From Holothuria scabra (lineage: Eukaryota > Echinodermata > Holothuroidea > Aspidochirotida > Holothuriidae): DNA of 64,000 nucleotides. Below are positions 1 through 12,500 of the stretch, piece by piece. Numbering within the stretch: the stretch's first letter is position 1; each line of letters starts with the position of its first letter. The notes beneath the pieces were generated by a model. The model made no database searches. It was not told the DNA's origin and worked only from the letters and a program-made list of their open reading frames with translations. The position numbers were made by a program, and so were the translations under genes. The DNA is taken from NCBI GenBank assembly GCA_037179385.1, contig CM074187.1, forward strand, positions 49,324,879-49,388,878, written 5' to 3'.

Positions 1-319
1 CAAATTAGCTTCCTCAAACTGGTTCAGTGGCCCAAGATTTCTACTGAAACCACAAATAGAATTTGAAACATAATCTATCATTATATGTCAATAAGTATTG
101 AATTAAAAAATATGAATTTTCTATAAAACAAATGCAATACTTCCTTTTAAGAAGACTTGTTTCCACAAAAAAGGACTGCCCTCCACATCCATAATGGGAG
201 AACTGAACAACATGGAGACTTTCATAATTAAGCTATTGCAGCAACATTACTTCATGAACCATCAGCAGTATTGAAAATGAAACACCACTGGTGAATGGGC
301 AGTAGTGGAAGTTACATCC

Positions 320-1345
320 ATACTTAGACCAAGAGGGTTTCATATGAGTTGGAGGAGGTTTACGTCATATAAGAATGAGTCAAAACAGTATTCACCAAAC
401 ACTTATCCCTAGAAAATTACATGTCAATGACCCACTGATTAAACATTTTCATGAAAAGGTGGCACACCAAGGGAGAGGATTCACCACGAATGCTATATGT
501 TCCAATGGATACTGGGTGATTGGTTAAGTTCTGTGAAATCATCACATAATTACAAAACGTTTACATGCAGAAAGCTTCAAGGAGGATACCATGGTCAAAA
601 GATGAGTGACGTACCTGGACAGAGGCTCAAACCTCACCTTCTTTCACCTGCTGTGGGGTCAATTGCTTTGGGCCATTCATCAAAAGAGATGGTTGTAAGG
701 AGTCAAGAACATGTGGATTGTTATTCACATGTACGAGAAGAGTCAAACGCTTGGAAATGCCAGATGACATGACCTCTGATTCCATCGTCAACTCTCTCTG
801 ATGTATGCTATCAAGATAGGGGAGAATACATCAGATTTTCTGTGATCGAGGGTCAAATTTCATTGGAGCTGGCAACAAATTCAAACAGTGCCTTTAAGAG
901 ATGATAGATCAATGAATCAAGAAGTTCCTAGAAGATCTTGAATGTGAGTTCACACTAAACACCCCAGCATCAAGCCAATGGGTGGTGTAGGGGAAAGACA
1001 AATTCATTCCATTGCAAGTGTTATTACCTGAATCCTTCATGAGCATAAAGGGAGACTAGACAGTTTATCTTGTTCATCCTTACATACATTTTTATATGAG
1101 ACCATGGTCATTGTCAATGGCTGCCCCTTGACAGTAGAAAACTTCAATGACCCCACTGACTTATAAAACTGCCACTTCCAACCATCTACCTGCCATGAAG
1201 TCTAAATTGATTCTGCTTCCAGCCAATAATTTTGAGGAAAAGATGTGTATACCCAGAAGAGATGGAGATAAGTCCAGTCTCTAGCAAATGGATTCTGGAT
1301 AAGCTGCATAAGAGAATACCTGCAAACTTTGCAGTCTAGAGCTGG
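320..1345 (+). pseudogene. BEL/Pao retrotransposon pol remnant (integrase region)
   Basis: Translating the plus strand in shifting frames gives the order of a BEL/Pao integrase. First comes a linker with an 'IPRKLHVNDPLIKHFHEK'-like stretch (~400-460), then 'GRGFTTNAI..GYWVIG' (~470-525). Next is a zinc-finger-like 'TCRKLQGG..QKMSDVP' block (~560-620), then 'CDRGSNFIGAGNKFKQ' (~842-890), which is the catalytic Asp region. A C-terminal portion follows to about 1345. Several stop codons and frame changes interrupt it, so no integrase can be made. No LTRs were identified. It lies beyond the 3' end of the FASTKD gene on the opposite strand. Family assignment rests on motif order recalled from BEL/Pao pol proteins; the exact clade is unknown. 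Confidence 0.75.
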
Positions 1346-1974
1346 ATCTAGATAGGGCAAAGCAATATATAATTTTAAAGAAGGTAATCAAGAAGGAAGA
1401 ACTGGTGCAAAGAAACAAAGACTAGCACATCCAGCTGAGACTATTCTAAGTATGGTGTTTCTAACCTGTCATAAGAGGCGAAACCAAATTTGAACTTGAA
1501 CCATACTTGAAAATGACTTTAAACTTTGAACTTTTTATCAAGTTGACTGACACTATATAACACATTCATGTCGAGGGGTTGTTAAATCTCATTTAACTAA
1601 CTTACTAACCCAATTATTCGAACCAAAATCTCAATTAACTTATTTATATTTAAAGCTACCCCTACTGTCTTTGTATCACAGCATATCTTTTTTTGGCAGA
1701 AGAACTGCCATATTTAACTTTGATAACCAACCAACAAAGTCAATGATACTTAATTTAGCTAACTTGTCATATATCTATTTGACCAAGTTTTCATATACTT
1801 CACTAGTGACAACTAATTCTTCAAGTTTTTCACTTCAACCTAAGTTTGTTTTAGAAACAAAACACAATGTTGAAATGTCTTTTGAACGTTTAAGGCTGAG
1901 ATTATTTTACAGATCAAGACAATATTTATCTCTTTACTCGAACAGATAGTGCTACATGCCAATGTAATAATTTT
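1346..1974. other. no gene recognised
   Basis: AT-rich sequence with only short unsupported open frames. Nothing in it resembles a known protein or a structured RNA. It may include decayed flank of the retroelement to its left. Confidence 0.5.
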
Positions 1975-2155
1975 TCCCAGTGGCCATGATGGAGTACATG
2001 TCACTAAGTAGTAGCCACACTCGGCTTGCTTGGCTTGAGTGTGTACATATCACTAATACTACAGTGCCCACTGTGCAGTGCATTCTGCACAAAGCCATGT
2101 GTACTTGACACAATTGTCTTCTAGCATGGTAGATCTGTGACATGATTGCCAAGTC
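1975..2155 (-). repeat. dispersed repeat, copy 1 (partner at 62310-62495)
   Basis: Read on the minus strand, this stretch matches the plus strand at 62310-62495 with substitutions and small indels. Shared blocks include 'GTGTACACA/GTGTGTACATAT', 'TGCACTGCACAGTG' and 'GTACATGT..ACT..TAGT'. The open frames in both copies are similar in length but not recognisable as protein. The family is unknown. Confidence 0.55.
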
Positions 2156-2181
2156 TATGTAGACTTTTTGTCCAAATTAAA

Positions 2182-2294
2182 ATTACAAAGGACTGTGCGA
2201 CAGCGCTTTGGTGTGCGTCACTTTTGTTCATGGTAAAATGGCATTGGCAAATAACCCATCCACACCAAACATCCGTCCCATGATCCTTTGTAAT
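2182..2294. mobile_element. small inverted-repeat (MITE-like) element
   Basis: The segment starts with ATTACAAAGGA and ends with its reverse complement TCCTTTGTAAT. The inner flanks are partly complementary as well (CTGTGCGAC against GTCCCATGA). About 113 bp, no coding capacity. The target duplication is not clear. Confidence 0.5.
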
Positions 2295-2488
2295 TGCCAT
2301 TTGGAAAATGGTCTATTGTGTAACTTTAAGTACAATTAATCGTCCCAGCAAAGGTGGAACCGCCTTTGTAGAATAAACCCCCAGTTTAATGAGAATGGTC
2401 TATTTCAGAAGAGACACTTTGCAAAGCTCAGTGTGTTTGCACAGGTGGCAAGTTAGATAGGTTTTTCTAAGAGTGCCCATGTGCTTTT

Positions 2489-2672
2489 TTCCAACTGTAG
2501 ATTCCAGCACTGGAATGTTTCCTCTCTTCCATTGCTTATGCAGAGCATCATGCACAACAGCAGCAGGCTCCATTTTTTAAGTCTTTGGTATGATTTGACC
2601 TGGGAATAGAACCAGGGCTTTGCACAAAAAAAGCAGATGCTTTACCACTTGACAAAAAACAGTTAATACAGG
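2489..2672 (-). repeat. tRNA-derived SINE, 5'-part copy
   Basis: This is a minus-strand copy of the SINE family seen most completely at 52778-52980. It keeps the body ('CCATTGCTTATGC', 'GTAGGTTCCATTT'-like, 'GTCTTTGGTATGA') and a worn tRNA-like head (2600-2670). It lies downstream of the FASTKD stop codon. Confidence 0.6.
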
Positions 2673-2799
2673 AGGCAAGAGAAGTGAAGTTACAGTGAGA
2701 TAAGGGCAAGGAGAGCTAAAATTTGCTACAAAAATGTTATGCTGAAACCATTTTGATGATAACAGAATAGATCAGCATTTAAAGGGGAAAGTCTCAGCA

Positions 2800-3345
2800 A
2801 AACTTTAATTTTCATATGTAAAAGAAACATCACATCTGAACAGTGTGGTGAAACTTCCATTCAAATCAGACATGTATTTCTTGGGATACCAGTAAGATGA
2901 AGTCACTAGATTTGTGTCCCAAAGTGAATTTGACGGCAGCAGAAGATATACCACTTCTTTACACTGACAAAAATGCATTGTTTCCCTTTATTTTTTCACA
3001 ATGTTGTGGTGACAGTGCAGTAAATAGGGATAGAACATCCCAGTGGGGATGCAAAACTTGCAAACTTTTTGTGTCACAACACAAATCACTTTCTGATAAG
3101 ATGGGATTGTTGTGGAGACAACTGGTGGTAAAGTTAAAAGAAAAAATTACTTACCATAAATTTGAGGATATGATGTCATATGTACTGTCCTGCAAATTCA
3201 CTTTTTGTTCAAAATGTAACAACTTTACTTGCTCATATCTTGAGAACCACACGTTGGATTTCAATGCAAATTTTATGAAAAATACTCACAATAAATACTC
3301 CTCTAACTTACAAAAATTCAGTTAACCTTAAATCCATTTTAAATT
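2800..3345 (+). repeat. dispersed repeat, copy A (partner at 44830-45990)
   Basis: Two separated blocks match 44830-45090 and 45815-45990. The first has 'CAGTGTGGT', 'ATGAAGTC.CTAGA', 'CAAAGT.A.TTTGA.GGCAGCAGA' and 'GTGGGGATGCAAA'. The second has 'GGATATGATGTCATATGT' and 'CTTGAG.A.CACA'. A 142-codon frame spans the copy, but it does not survive in the partner, so it is treated as chance. The class is unknown. Confidence 0.55.
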
Positions 3346-3492
3346 TGTGAAGTACAATTGTGAGACTGAGTATTTGCACCAATGAAATCGAATAGTAGCA
3401 CGACATAGAATACACAAATTTGCATAATGTATTGCATCTCCTGGACGAGGACTCATCCTAGGTAATGCCTGGCCATCAAGACTTCATAACCG

Positions 3493-3591
3493 TTACAGAT
3501 TTTCCAGAATGTTTCTGATGTAGCTTTGGCCATTTTCATCTGGGGTTTTCTTTCCATTAACATCAGTTGTGGTTAAAATGCTGGCATCCAC
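3493..3591 (-). CDS. FASTKD gene, last coding exon
   Basis: 99 nt with acceptor CTAATTTTTAG, in phase 0 with the RAP exon. It encodes 32 residues ending 'SYIRNILENL' and a TAA. The ending resembles the last helix of RAP domains ('YLxxxL'). The stretch before it (VDASILTTTDVNG) lacks the usual Pro and Trp, so an unseen small exon between 6360 and 3591 remains possible. Confidence 0.68.
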   Translation of the reverse strand: MDASILTTTDVNGKKTPDENGQSYIRNILENL

Positions 3592-6500
3592 CTAAAAATT
3601 AGAAAAAAAAACTTCCTACTAATATTAAAATTTCTATAGTTTGTAGAAATATTCATGCTGATGGTTGAATCCAGAGTTTTGACATTTTGATGTTCCTGTG
3701 ACTGAATGATGGAGCAGTTCTTTTGCGTAAATGCAAACGGAATCCTGATTTATTTAAAACTCTGGAGATATTTGTATTCCATCCACTGAAATTAAACTTA
3801 CGTATTAAGCAGGTGTTGTATGTATACTACACATATATTTAAATATATATCTAGACAAATAAAAATCCAATCAGCACTTCTGTTTTATAGTGACTGTAAG
3901 CTGCCATTAGTGGGGTACATCAGCCTTAAATTGTCTTCATTTATTGTCTTTTGAATTTCAAACCCCCCTATTCAGTTAAATTAAAGGAATCAAGCTACAA
4001 TTTAGTGTACAACCATCCATGATACAGGTAAGCAGGGAAATAGAAAGATTAAAAGGTGATATACCCCAGTTATGGCCGACTAAAATCAGACCATCACTTG
4101 CTGTCCAAATTTGCCCATAAAAAAATGTAGAACTCTGACGGCAGTGTCTTATGGGGCAGGATGACTATCTACTTTGAAGATTGAGGTATCTTTTAAACCT
4201 GCCAAATGGTACATTGTTTGGAAAACTAGTACTTACATCATAATTTCTTATATGAGTAACAACTTTTAGAGGTATTTTCCAAAGACATATTTATTGACTT
4301 CAAAACATGAAGACGAATTTTCTCTTTCCTGTGGTGAAAACTGCATCTTAATGGCATATAGCTTTCGAAAGATACTAATTTTCAAAGAAATGCAATTTTC
4401 CCTTGATATTTACCATTATGGGAAATCAGTGATGTCATCAAGGCACATTGATGTGACATTGCAATCAATTTACCTGTATTTTTGATGCCCCTGCACAGGA
4501 ATATTGAGCAACGTTGTTTGATATTCCCTACATAAGGTGTAGGGTAAGGATCAAAATAAGAGGGGCCTGTCGCCCCAATGCCCCTAGAAACTTCCAATTA
4601 GCTCATAAATTATTCAAGTCTACAGTAATTGGACAGTCCTTAAATGAACCTCTACATGCAATGCACAGTCTCTGAGTTTAAAATACTGAGTGTCACATTA
4701 AAGTTACATGAAAATTTTGACAAAAAAACTTCAGCACAAACTTTCTCTGTCATGAAAATGTACACTGCAGGGACTTTGCCAAAAACACAGAAAGGGGGGA
4801 GGGATTTATTACTGGTGAACCCCAAGTCCAAAATAATGCTGTCCTAGGCTAAAGTTATGAGAGGATTAAGGGGGGTAAAAGCTTGCTTCAAGGCCGCTGT
4901 AAGATGCAATTTGAAGGTTTTAAAGGCCATTTATTTGTGTAAGTTCAAACATTGCTGCAAAAGTGTTTTCTTTTTTAATAAGTAAGAAACCAAGAAATTG
5001 ACAATTTTCTTATTTTGATGGAAATGACAAGGGAGCGATTTTACCCACCTCCCTCTGGAGAGGGGGACCAGGTTAGATGGAGTTTTATGCCCCAGTTTCT
5101 AACCAATTGCTTCAAGTCCAGCCAGCCACAGCCCTTTTTCCAGTTGTGGCTCAATGGCTTGTTTTCTCTACTCCATTGCTAATGCTGAGCACCAAGCACA
5201 ATGGCTATAGGTTCTGTTTTTAAAGTCTTCGGTATGACCTTTCCAAGACTTGAACTCAAATCCCTTCTTATCCCCCCTCTAGCAGATACTTCTCTGTACA
5301 GATAATTTGTGGTTATTCAGTACTGGTCTAAGAAGGTGTACACAAACTGGTTTTGGTCTTATTTATCATCCCCTTTGTACTTAATTTTGGGCCCCTTGAT
5401 TCTTATTTGTCCCTTGGATTTCATAAGCTAGGAGCTAGGCTGGTGGTTTTGTTGAAAAGTGATTTTTACCAAAAATAAAGGATCTTAAGAGTGAGATATT
5501 TTGGTGAGGAAATGGGTATTTGTAACAGGGTTTGGAGGACATGGTCTGGAATGTTTTTGTTTTTTTTTACTACAAGACCCCAGCAAAAAGCCACCAGAAA
5601 ATATTTTTTAAATACATATGAGAGATTTTCACTAAATACTGGCTATTGAAGATATAAGAGAGGAAAACTGTGGAGCAATTACTTCATATCAAAAATAATT
5701 TTCACCTGTCTCAGAAAGATTAAACTATGAGTCACTTGGGAAAGACCTGTGCAAAACACATGTCACACTAAAACCTGATGAGTCGCCTCTGCACAGTACA
5801 CTTCTGGACATTTTGAAAAAAAAGAAAAATATCCACAGAACATGTGGGTAAAATGCAGGCAAAATATTGAGATTCACAGGAAGAAATGTCTGGAACATTA
5901 CAAAATTTTTCTATAATTACAGGAGAAAAAATAAAGAAATATGAAAAAATACATACTTTATATTCTGTAAATGTACAGACACTTTTTTACAGTGTTCCCT
6001 CTAAATATGTCTTTATATTTAAAAAGACATACACAGTCACCATGACAACACAGCCAGTCAAAGACAAAATTTCACCTGCCAAACAGAGCGCCAGGACGAT
6101 AAAAAACAACCTTCACTGGGTTGCAGAGATTATCCAAGCAGTTGCAAATTCTTAACTTAACTCTGATAGGTCAACTAGCTGAAGTAACCAGGCTAGTTAC
6201 ATCTTGACCTTATGATGTATACATCAAATTTTAATATCTGGTCCATTTCATTTCAGTTCTTGCCCAAATGCCTTACCAGGTCAGAAATCTTGATTTTCAC
6301 ATTAAAACTTACGACAATCAAGATGAAGAACATTTTTTGAACTAACAGTCATATCTTACCCATAACGTCTGGTAACCGAGATGTTTCAGAACCCTGTCTT
6401 TCAAGTGGTACAGTCCAACCAAGTGTTCTGTCTCATTGGCTGCTCTTCCTTCTTTGGGTAATATGTTGATTGCAATGCTGCTGTAAGAAATAATAATGGG

Positions 6501-9500
6501 GGAATTATGTAAAGGCCCACTCCTCTCATCCCAAACTTTCTCCTAGCCTACTTCCTTAATCCCCTCCTAGCCTACTTCCTTAATCCCCTCTAACAATTGT
6601 CTTAAACTCATCCTCATTCAGACACAATCTCAGTTTATGAATTCAGGGTGAGTGTGTTTATGGTTACAGTAATGTTCTACAGCATCAACTGCACACCCTC
6701 AAAGAAGTAGTTCTTTTTACTCTGGTTTGGACTAAATTTGTCAGGATAACCTGCCAGCTGGGTATTGAAAGTCCATGAATATGAAAGAGAACTTGCCAGA
6801 GTGTGGATGTTGAAAATTTGGGTAAGATTGATGGTGATTTTGACTGCTTAAAAAATTGCTGTCAAATGGTGGAGATTTTCCGTTTTTGTGAAGAGGCTAG
6901 AGGTGGGTGTACCCAACAAAAACTTTAAGTCCTTCTAGCTCAAAATCTAAACAGCTGTGTTATGGGAATTTTGTACTGCCATAATGGGCAAACTGGTCAG
7001 CTATCAAGTGATGTGTGTCTCAAAATAGCTTTAAACATTGACAGGGCTACAGGGGCCTCAAAAACCTAATTTAGTGTGAACGTCAATGGGGACATGATTA
7101 TTGGGGCTGTGAGACCTTATCCCGGGATATCTCATTGTCATTTCACCATAATGAACCAATAGAAACTGATGATTATTACCAAAGTATGATCAACTAAACA
7201 CTTCCAACATTAGATCCTTTGTTTTATTGATGTTCACTTTGATGATAGCTACAATGTTTATTATTAATAACCATATGGACATTTTACCTAGTTAGATGAG
7301 GTTTTACAGCTAAGTTTCTAATAATTGCTTCACGTTGGACTGACCACAGTTTTTTTTTTTCCAGTTGTGGCTCACTGGCATGTTTTTCCTACTACATTGA
7401 TTATGCTGAACACCACGCACAGTGGCAGTAGGTTGATTTTTTAAGACCCCATCACGTTTTATCTTTTTCTTAAAAATATATTAACCTAATAGTTTTACAG
7501 CTCCATCTCAAACGAATTTGTTTTAAGCCAAGCCAGCCACTACCTTTTTCCAGTTGTGGCTCATTGGCTTGTTTTTCTTATTTCTACTGCGTGGAGAAAG
7601 AACTGAGTAGTTTAAAGCTCAGTGCAAGCTACTGGAGCTTTGTTTAGGTGGTGAATTATCAGACAGGTATTAATTCTTCAACTCCAGGGATAGGTTAGAA
7701 GTAACCCTGGTAAGGAGGAGTTTTGACTGCCTAAGTTGTGATTTTATGTCCTCAAGGTAATTTCTGGCTTACAACACAAGTCTTAGATAATTAATAGGCT
7801 ATAAAATCCATTGCACGGTTATTGGGACCACATGAAATTCACTTTACTTTGTTAGTACTATGTATTGTTTTTCAAAATTTATTGCAAAATTTATGCTCTT
7901 TGTCATCAAAGTCTTTACTGAATTAGAAGGTGATCCTGCAAAGATAGTCCTTTTTTTTGGGGGGGGGGGGGCTTCTGACTAGGATCCTCCCTGGGAAATA
8001 CAGTGAACCTAAAGCATGCAGCAAATTCACAAACTTCCTTTTGACTTTTGTAGTACACTTACCCTGCAGGATGGGGATGGCCATTGAAAAGGTCATCTTC
8101 AATGGAAGGCAGGATCAAAATATCTACAGGAAAATTGGAGAAATAGAAAGAATATGCAATGGAAAGATGTATACAAACTTACAAAGCTAGTTTGGCAAAA
8201 TTCCAGAAATGATGAATGAAAATAAAATGATCTAAAAATGTCTCAATAATGAAAGAAAACTATTTTCACAATGTATTCACAACATTCATTTTCAGGGCTC
8301 AAAATTAGCAGTTGTCCACTTGTCCCAGACAAATGATTTCAGCCTGGGACCCCTGTCCTCTGTCAGTTCAGGGGACAACCACTTACATCTACTTGTCTAC
8401 AAACTTCACATGTTGGCATGAAGTGTTTCATTTAGTTAAAACTTTTAAATGTAGAAGCAGAATTCCAGGGGGTAGGGTTTTCTATAATGTATGTAGCAAC
8501 TCCCTGACTGATTGACTGAGACTGACTGACTTAGATACTCAAATAGACTGTATGTTTGCACAGTTTTAATGACACCTAAGGTGAAGGCCAAATACCTATT
8601 ATTTTATATTAGGTCATCTCAAAATGTGGAGTGGCAACCAGATTTTATTAACCCCTGGTCCTCAAGACAGCTAAATTTTAACCCTAATTTCAAGCCCGGA
8701 TTTTTATTGATAACCTTCCCCACTTCAAACAGAATCTGGTTCATGGGTACTGAATTCATTCAGAAATGACAGGTTTGGTAAGACTACACGCAGGGCACGG
8801 CAGTAAGGTCCAATCATGATAAAAAAAAGTTCCACATTTTCCTCAGCATCTTAAAGCCCAAAATAAGACACCAGTAACCTGAGTAGTTTACTTAATTTCA
8901 CTTTCAAGGAAAGCAAAATTCAACTCTACAACTTTTTTAAAAGAATTATGCATGGCAGACCAAAAATTTACAATTCCTTCTATTTTATTCCATTTATGAT
9001 TTCTTCTAGTTCTTTTCAGTGCAACTTAGCACTGAATCAGAAGACCTTCTAGACAAAGATCGCCAGTAGTACCCATATATTTCCTCCAGTCAAGCCCTGA
9101 TCACACTATAGCAATACCAGATCAGATCCAATTTTTTTTTTGAGTTTAACCTAAAATCTCCTTTGTCTTTGTCTGAAAGAACACAGACAGCTGTTGTTGG
9201 ACTATGCATTTTTGATAAAAGCTGCCTGTTTGTGAAAAGCCACAAAATAATAAGGGGTTTTTTGATTTCCATTGTTTTGTGATACAAATCATGTATTTAA
9301 ATAGAATAGCAAATATGGAGTTATTTTTGACCAAAGATGGAGGACAACTTAGGTGAGACTCACAAAAATTAGATCGTAAAACACTATCAGATATTGCTAT
9401 AATGTTATCTGCCTTTTATACAGTGATAAATTGACCGCCATTTGAACAAACCTGTCCGTAATCCTTGATGTACCTCCATGTTTACTTTGAGTTGTCTCCC

Positions 9501-12500
9501 TCCTGCCCATTTTTCTGCTTCCTCCAATACCAGTTTCCTCTCTAAGATAATGTTGGAAGGTTGAGTTCCCTGCCATGGATTTGGCAGAGAAAATTCTAAG
9601 TCTGATTCTGAAATTGACTGACTGCTTTCCCACTTGAACACATCCTTCAGGTGATGCAATAAAGCAATATGTAGAACAAGATTCTGAACATAGCTTCCTT
9701 CTGTGAATAAAAACACAAATGAAATAAAAACTTGCAGTTTTACTCTTGATAATTTGATTTTTATGTAAAAACAAGTTCTTAAATGCAATTTCATTTTGCG
9801 CCATGCATAGAGAAGTATTTTACTCAAGAAAAGAGATTTGCAGCAAAAGGAAAATTTGTTTTGCACAACTCTACAAAGTTTATCTCAATTTGTCCTGAAC
9901 TTTACATTGATTAAGAAAGTTTGTATCATTAATACTGTATACTTTCATAAAATATCTGCATCAGAATTAGTAGGTAAACCTTGTTTTTATTTGTAAATCT
10001 TGATTATGTCCCTTTAATTGATTATGTAGTTATATATGTATATATAGACAAAAAATTTGAAATAAACATAAGGGGAAAAAAGATTTTCAATGCTCAGAAC
10101 ATCACCACATTGTTAATTCAGCGTCATTTTGGGAGTGTAAGTCGTTACTAATAAGCAACTTACTATTTATACAGGACAAGCACAAAGCTGTGGCCATATA
10201 TAGCACACTAATTGCAAACTGAATGCAAAAAGGCTCAGTGTTTTCTTGCCACTGAAATGATAGTCCATTTTCCCATAAACTGACAGTTTCATAAAGGACC
10301 CACATAGCACTTCCTAAATGTATCCAAGCTTCCTACTTTGAGGTATTGTGTCAATCAAGTTCAGAGATTTTGACTCTCATAGATCCAGATGAACTTTGAC
10401 CTCTACCAAATATAGTAGCTTTCATGCTCTCTCCAATTTGCATCCACATAATAAGTGGGAAATCTATTCACACTTCTCACCATGAGATACTACGTGAAAA
10501 AGGTTTTCAGACTTTGACCAGTGGCGAACACATGTGCAACATTTGACCTCCACCAAAAATAATAGGAATGATCTACTCAATACAAGCCATCTACATGGCA
10601 AGTATAAGGACCCTCCTATTACCCTTCCTGGGATACCGTGTAAACAAGCAAAAATGCCTCATTCACACACACACACACACACTTCCACACACACACAACT
10701 GCATTATCACACTGATTCCTTGCCTGCCTTCAGCAAGATATCAAAAATGAAGTCTCCAGCTAATTCATTTTGTTGAGTTTTTGTAGCCTACCTGCATGTG
10801 ACTTGTATGTAATTTGGTTTCTACTGCTCTCTTTTTTGTTCTGTTGCTATTAAGTTGCCTGTTTCCTGAAAATTTGGCTATTTTTATGTAATGCCTTGAA
10901 CTTCTCAAAGACAGCATCACATTTTGCTGGGTAGAAACCTGTTCATAGTTGCAGTATTAATTTTGACATATAAGCCTTAAAATCTAATCCCAGTTACTTT
11001 AAAACTAAAACTAACCCAAACATCAACACCAAAGATACAGCTCGTGATTTCTTACCATTGTGTATTAACTGCTATTAAGGCAGCATATACAGTATTGCTA
11101 ATTACTCAACTCTCCATCATTAAAAATTTACACTATTGTTGGCTTTATTACATGTAAACTGAATCAATAAACAAATTATGACCACAAAGTTTTTACATAA
11201 CACTTAATATTTCCAAACTTTCTTTTTTTCTAAGTTCAAATACAGCATCAGTTACAACTGTCAGTTTTATTTGAAACTTTGAAATATCTGATGACACATT
11301 CTTACCAGGGAGCTGTTATGGAAGGAGATAAAGCACTTAATACCTTTCCTATAAAGCTATCAGGATTGCCAACAACTAGTCCTATTTGTTGTACTCTTGG
11401 AAATTTAAGACCACGGACAAAAGGGATTAGTAAGTGACAACATAGTTCTTATCGTCTGCTAGATCTCATATACTTGGGGCACAATTTCAACCATTGCCAT
11501 AATATTGGCAGTTGTCAAAGAAACAAAAAAATATTCTGTTTCTGTATGTCAGTGGCCACTTTTTTGCTTGGTTCAGTTGAGCTTCAATTAAGTTTTACAA
11601 CATCATCACATTATTCACTGTTTCAGGAACAATCCAGAATCTTTTCAAAACTCATATGCAAATGTTAGACTCTGCATTCATTGCTGAAAAGCAATGGCAG
11701 TAACCAATGGAAAAAATTAGAATAATAAAAGAATGTGATCACCTAAAAGTGCAGTTAAGTTGTTTTGTCTAATAGGTTGATGCAGGTGTCAGACTTATCG
11801 ACAATGCTGATAGCTTCAAAGCATTGCAATATGAGTTCTTTTTTTGAGGATTAGGCTAGTTTGAAAGGGTTGATTTCTCATTAGGAGTGCTCAGTCAAAC
11901 AAACTTACAAGAAGTACAGCAGGACCTGTCAATCAAAGCCTCTTCTCATAAAAGGATTCAAGTAGTCTCAATACATATTGTTTGATTGCAAAAAAAAGTT
12001 AATGAAGTGCTTTATCTCCTTCTGTAACAGCTCCTTGTTCTTAGCAAACTGAACTCACCATGTTCAAACAGCTTTAAACATCTGATAGCATTGATCTCAA
12101 ATAATTGTTGAGCCTTTGTAGACTCACTGAAAAGACAGCTGATGAAACCTACATCCAAAGCATGAAATGTTGGAGGACAAGGTGAGATGATTTCTTGTTG
12201 AAAGTAGTTTGCACAGACAGTTTCAGCATGATTTAAGAAATTCTCCAGTCCCTCAGGTTTCATATTTAATTCAAAACAATATCTTGCCACAGATGCCATG
12301 AGGAATACATCAACCACAAAGTCCTTATCACTGCATGCATCAGAAACATACCTGCACCCAGCTGTTGCCAATTCCTTGTGGGCAAACTTTGCAGCAGTTA
12401 ATCCCATGAAAACTTTCCTGAAAGACTCATCTTTTAAGTTGTCATGGGACTGACACACAAAATTGCATAATTTTTCCATCAATTCCACATCTAAATACTG

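Noticed and set aside
9397..9866. Two overlapping minus-strand frames of 135 and 153 codons taken as genes
   Set aside because: Only the part 9700-9452 in one frame fits the spliced FASTKD gene; the rest is intron read-through or a shadow frame.
12012..12058. C-terminal extension of the 505-codon FASTKD frame (GEFSLLRTRSCYRRR)
   Set aside because: A consensus donor (CATG|GTGAGT) precedes it and the protein continues in phase in later exons, so this is intron read-through.
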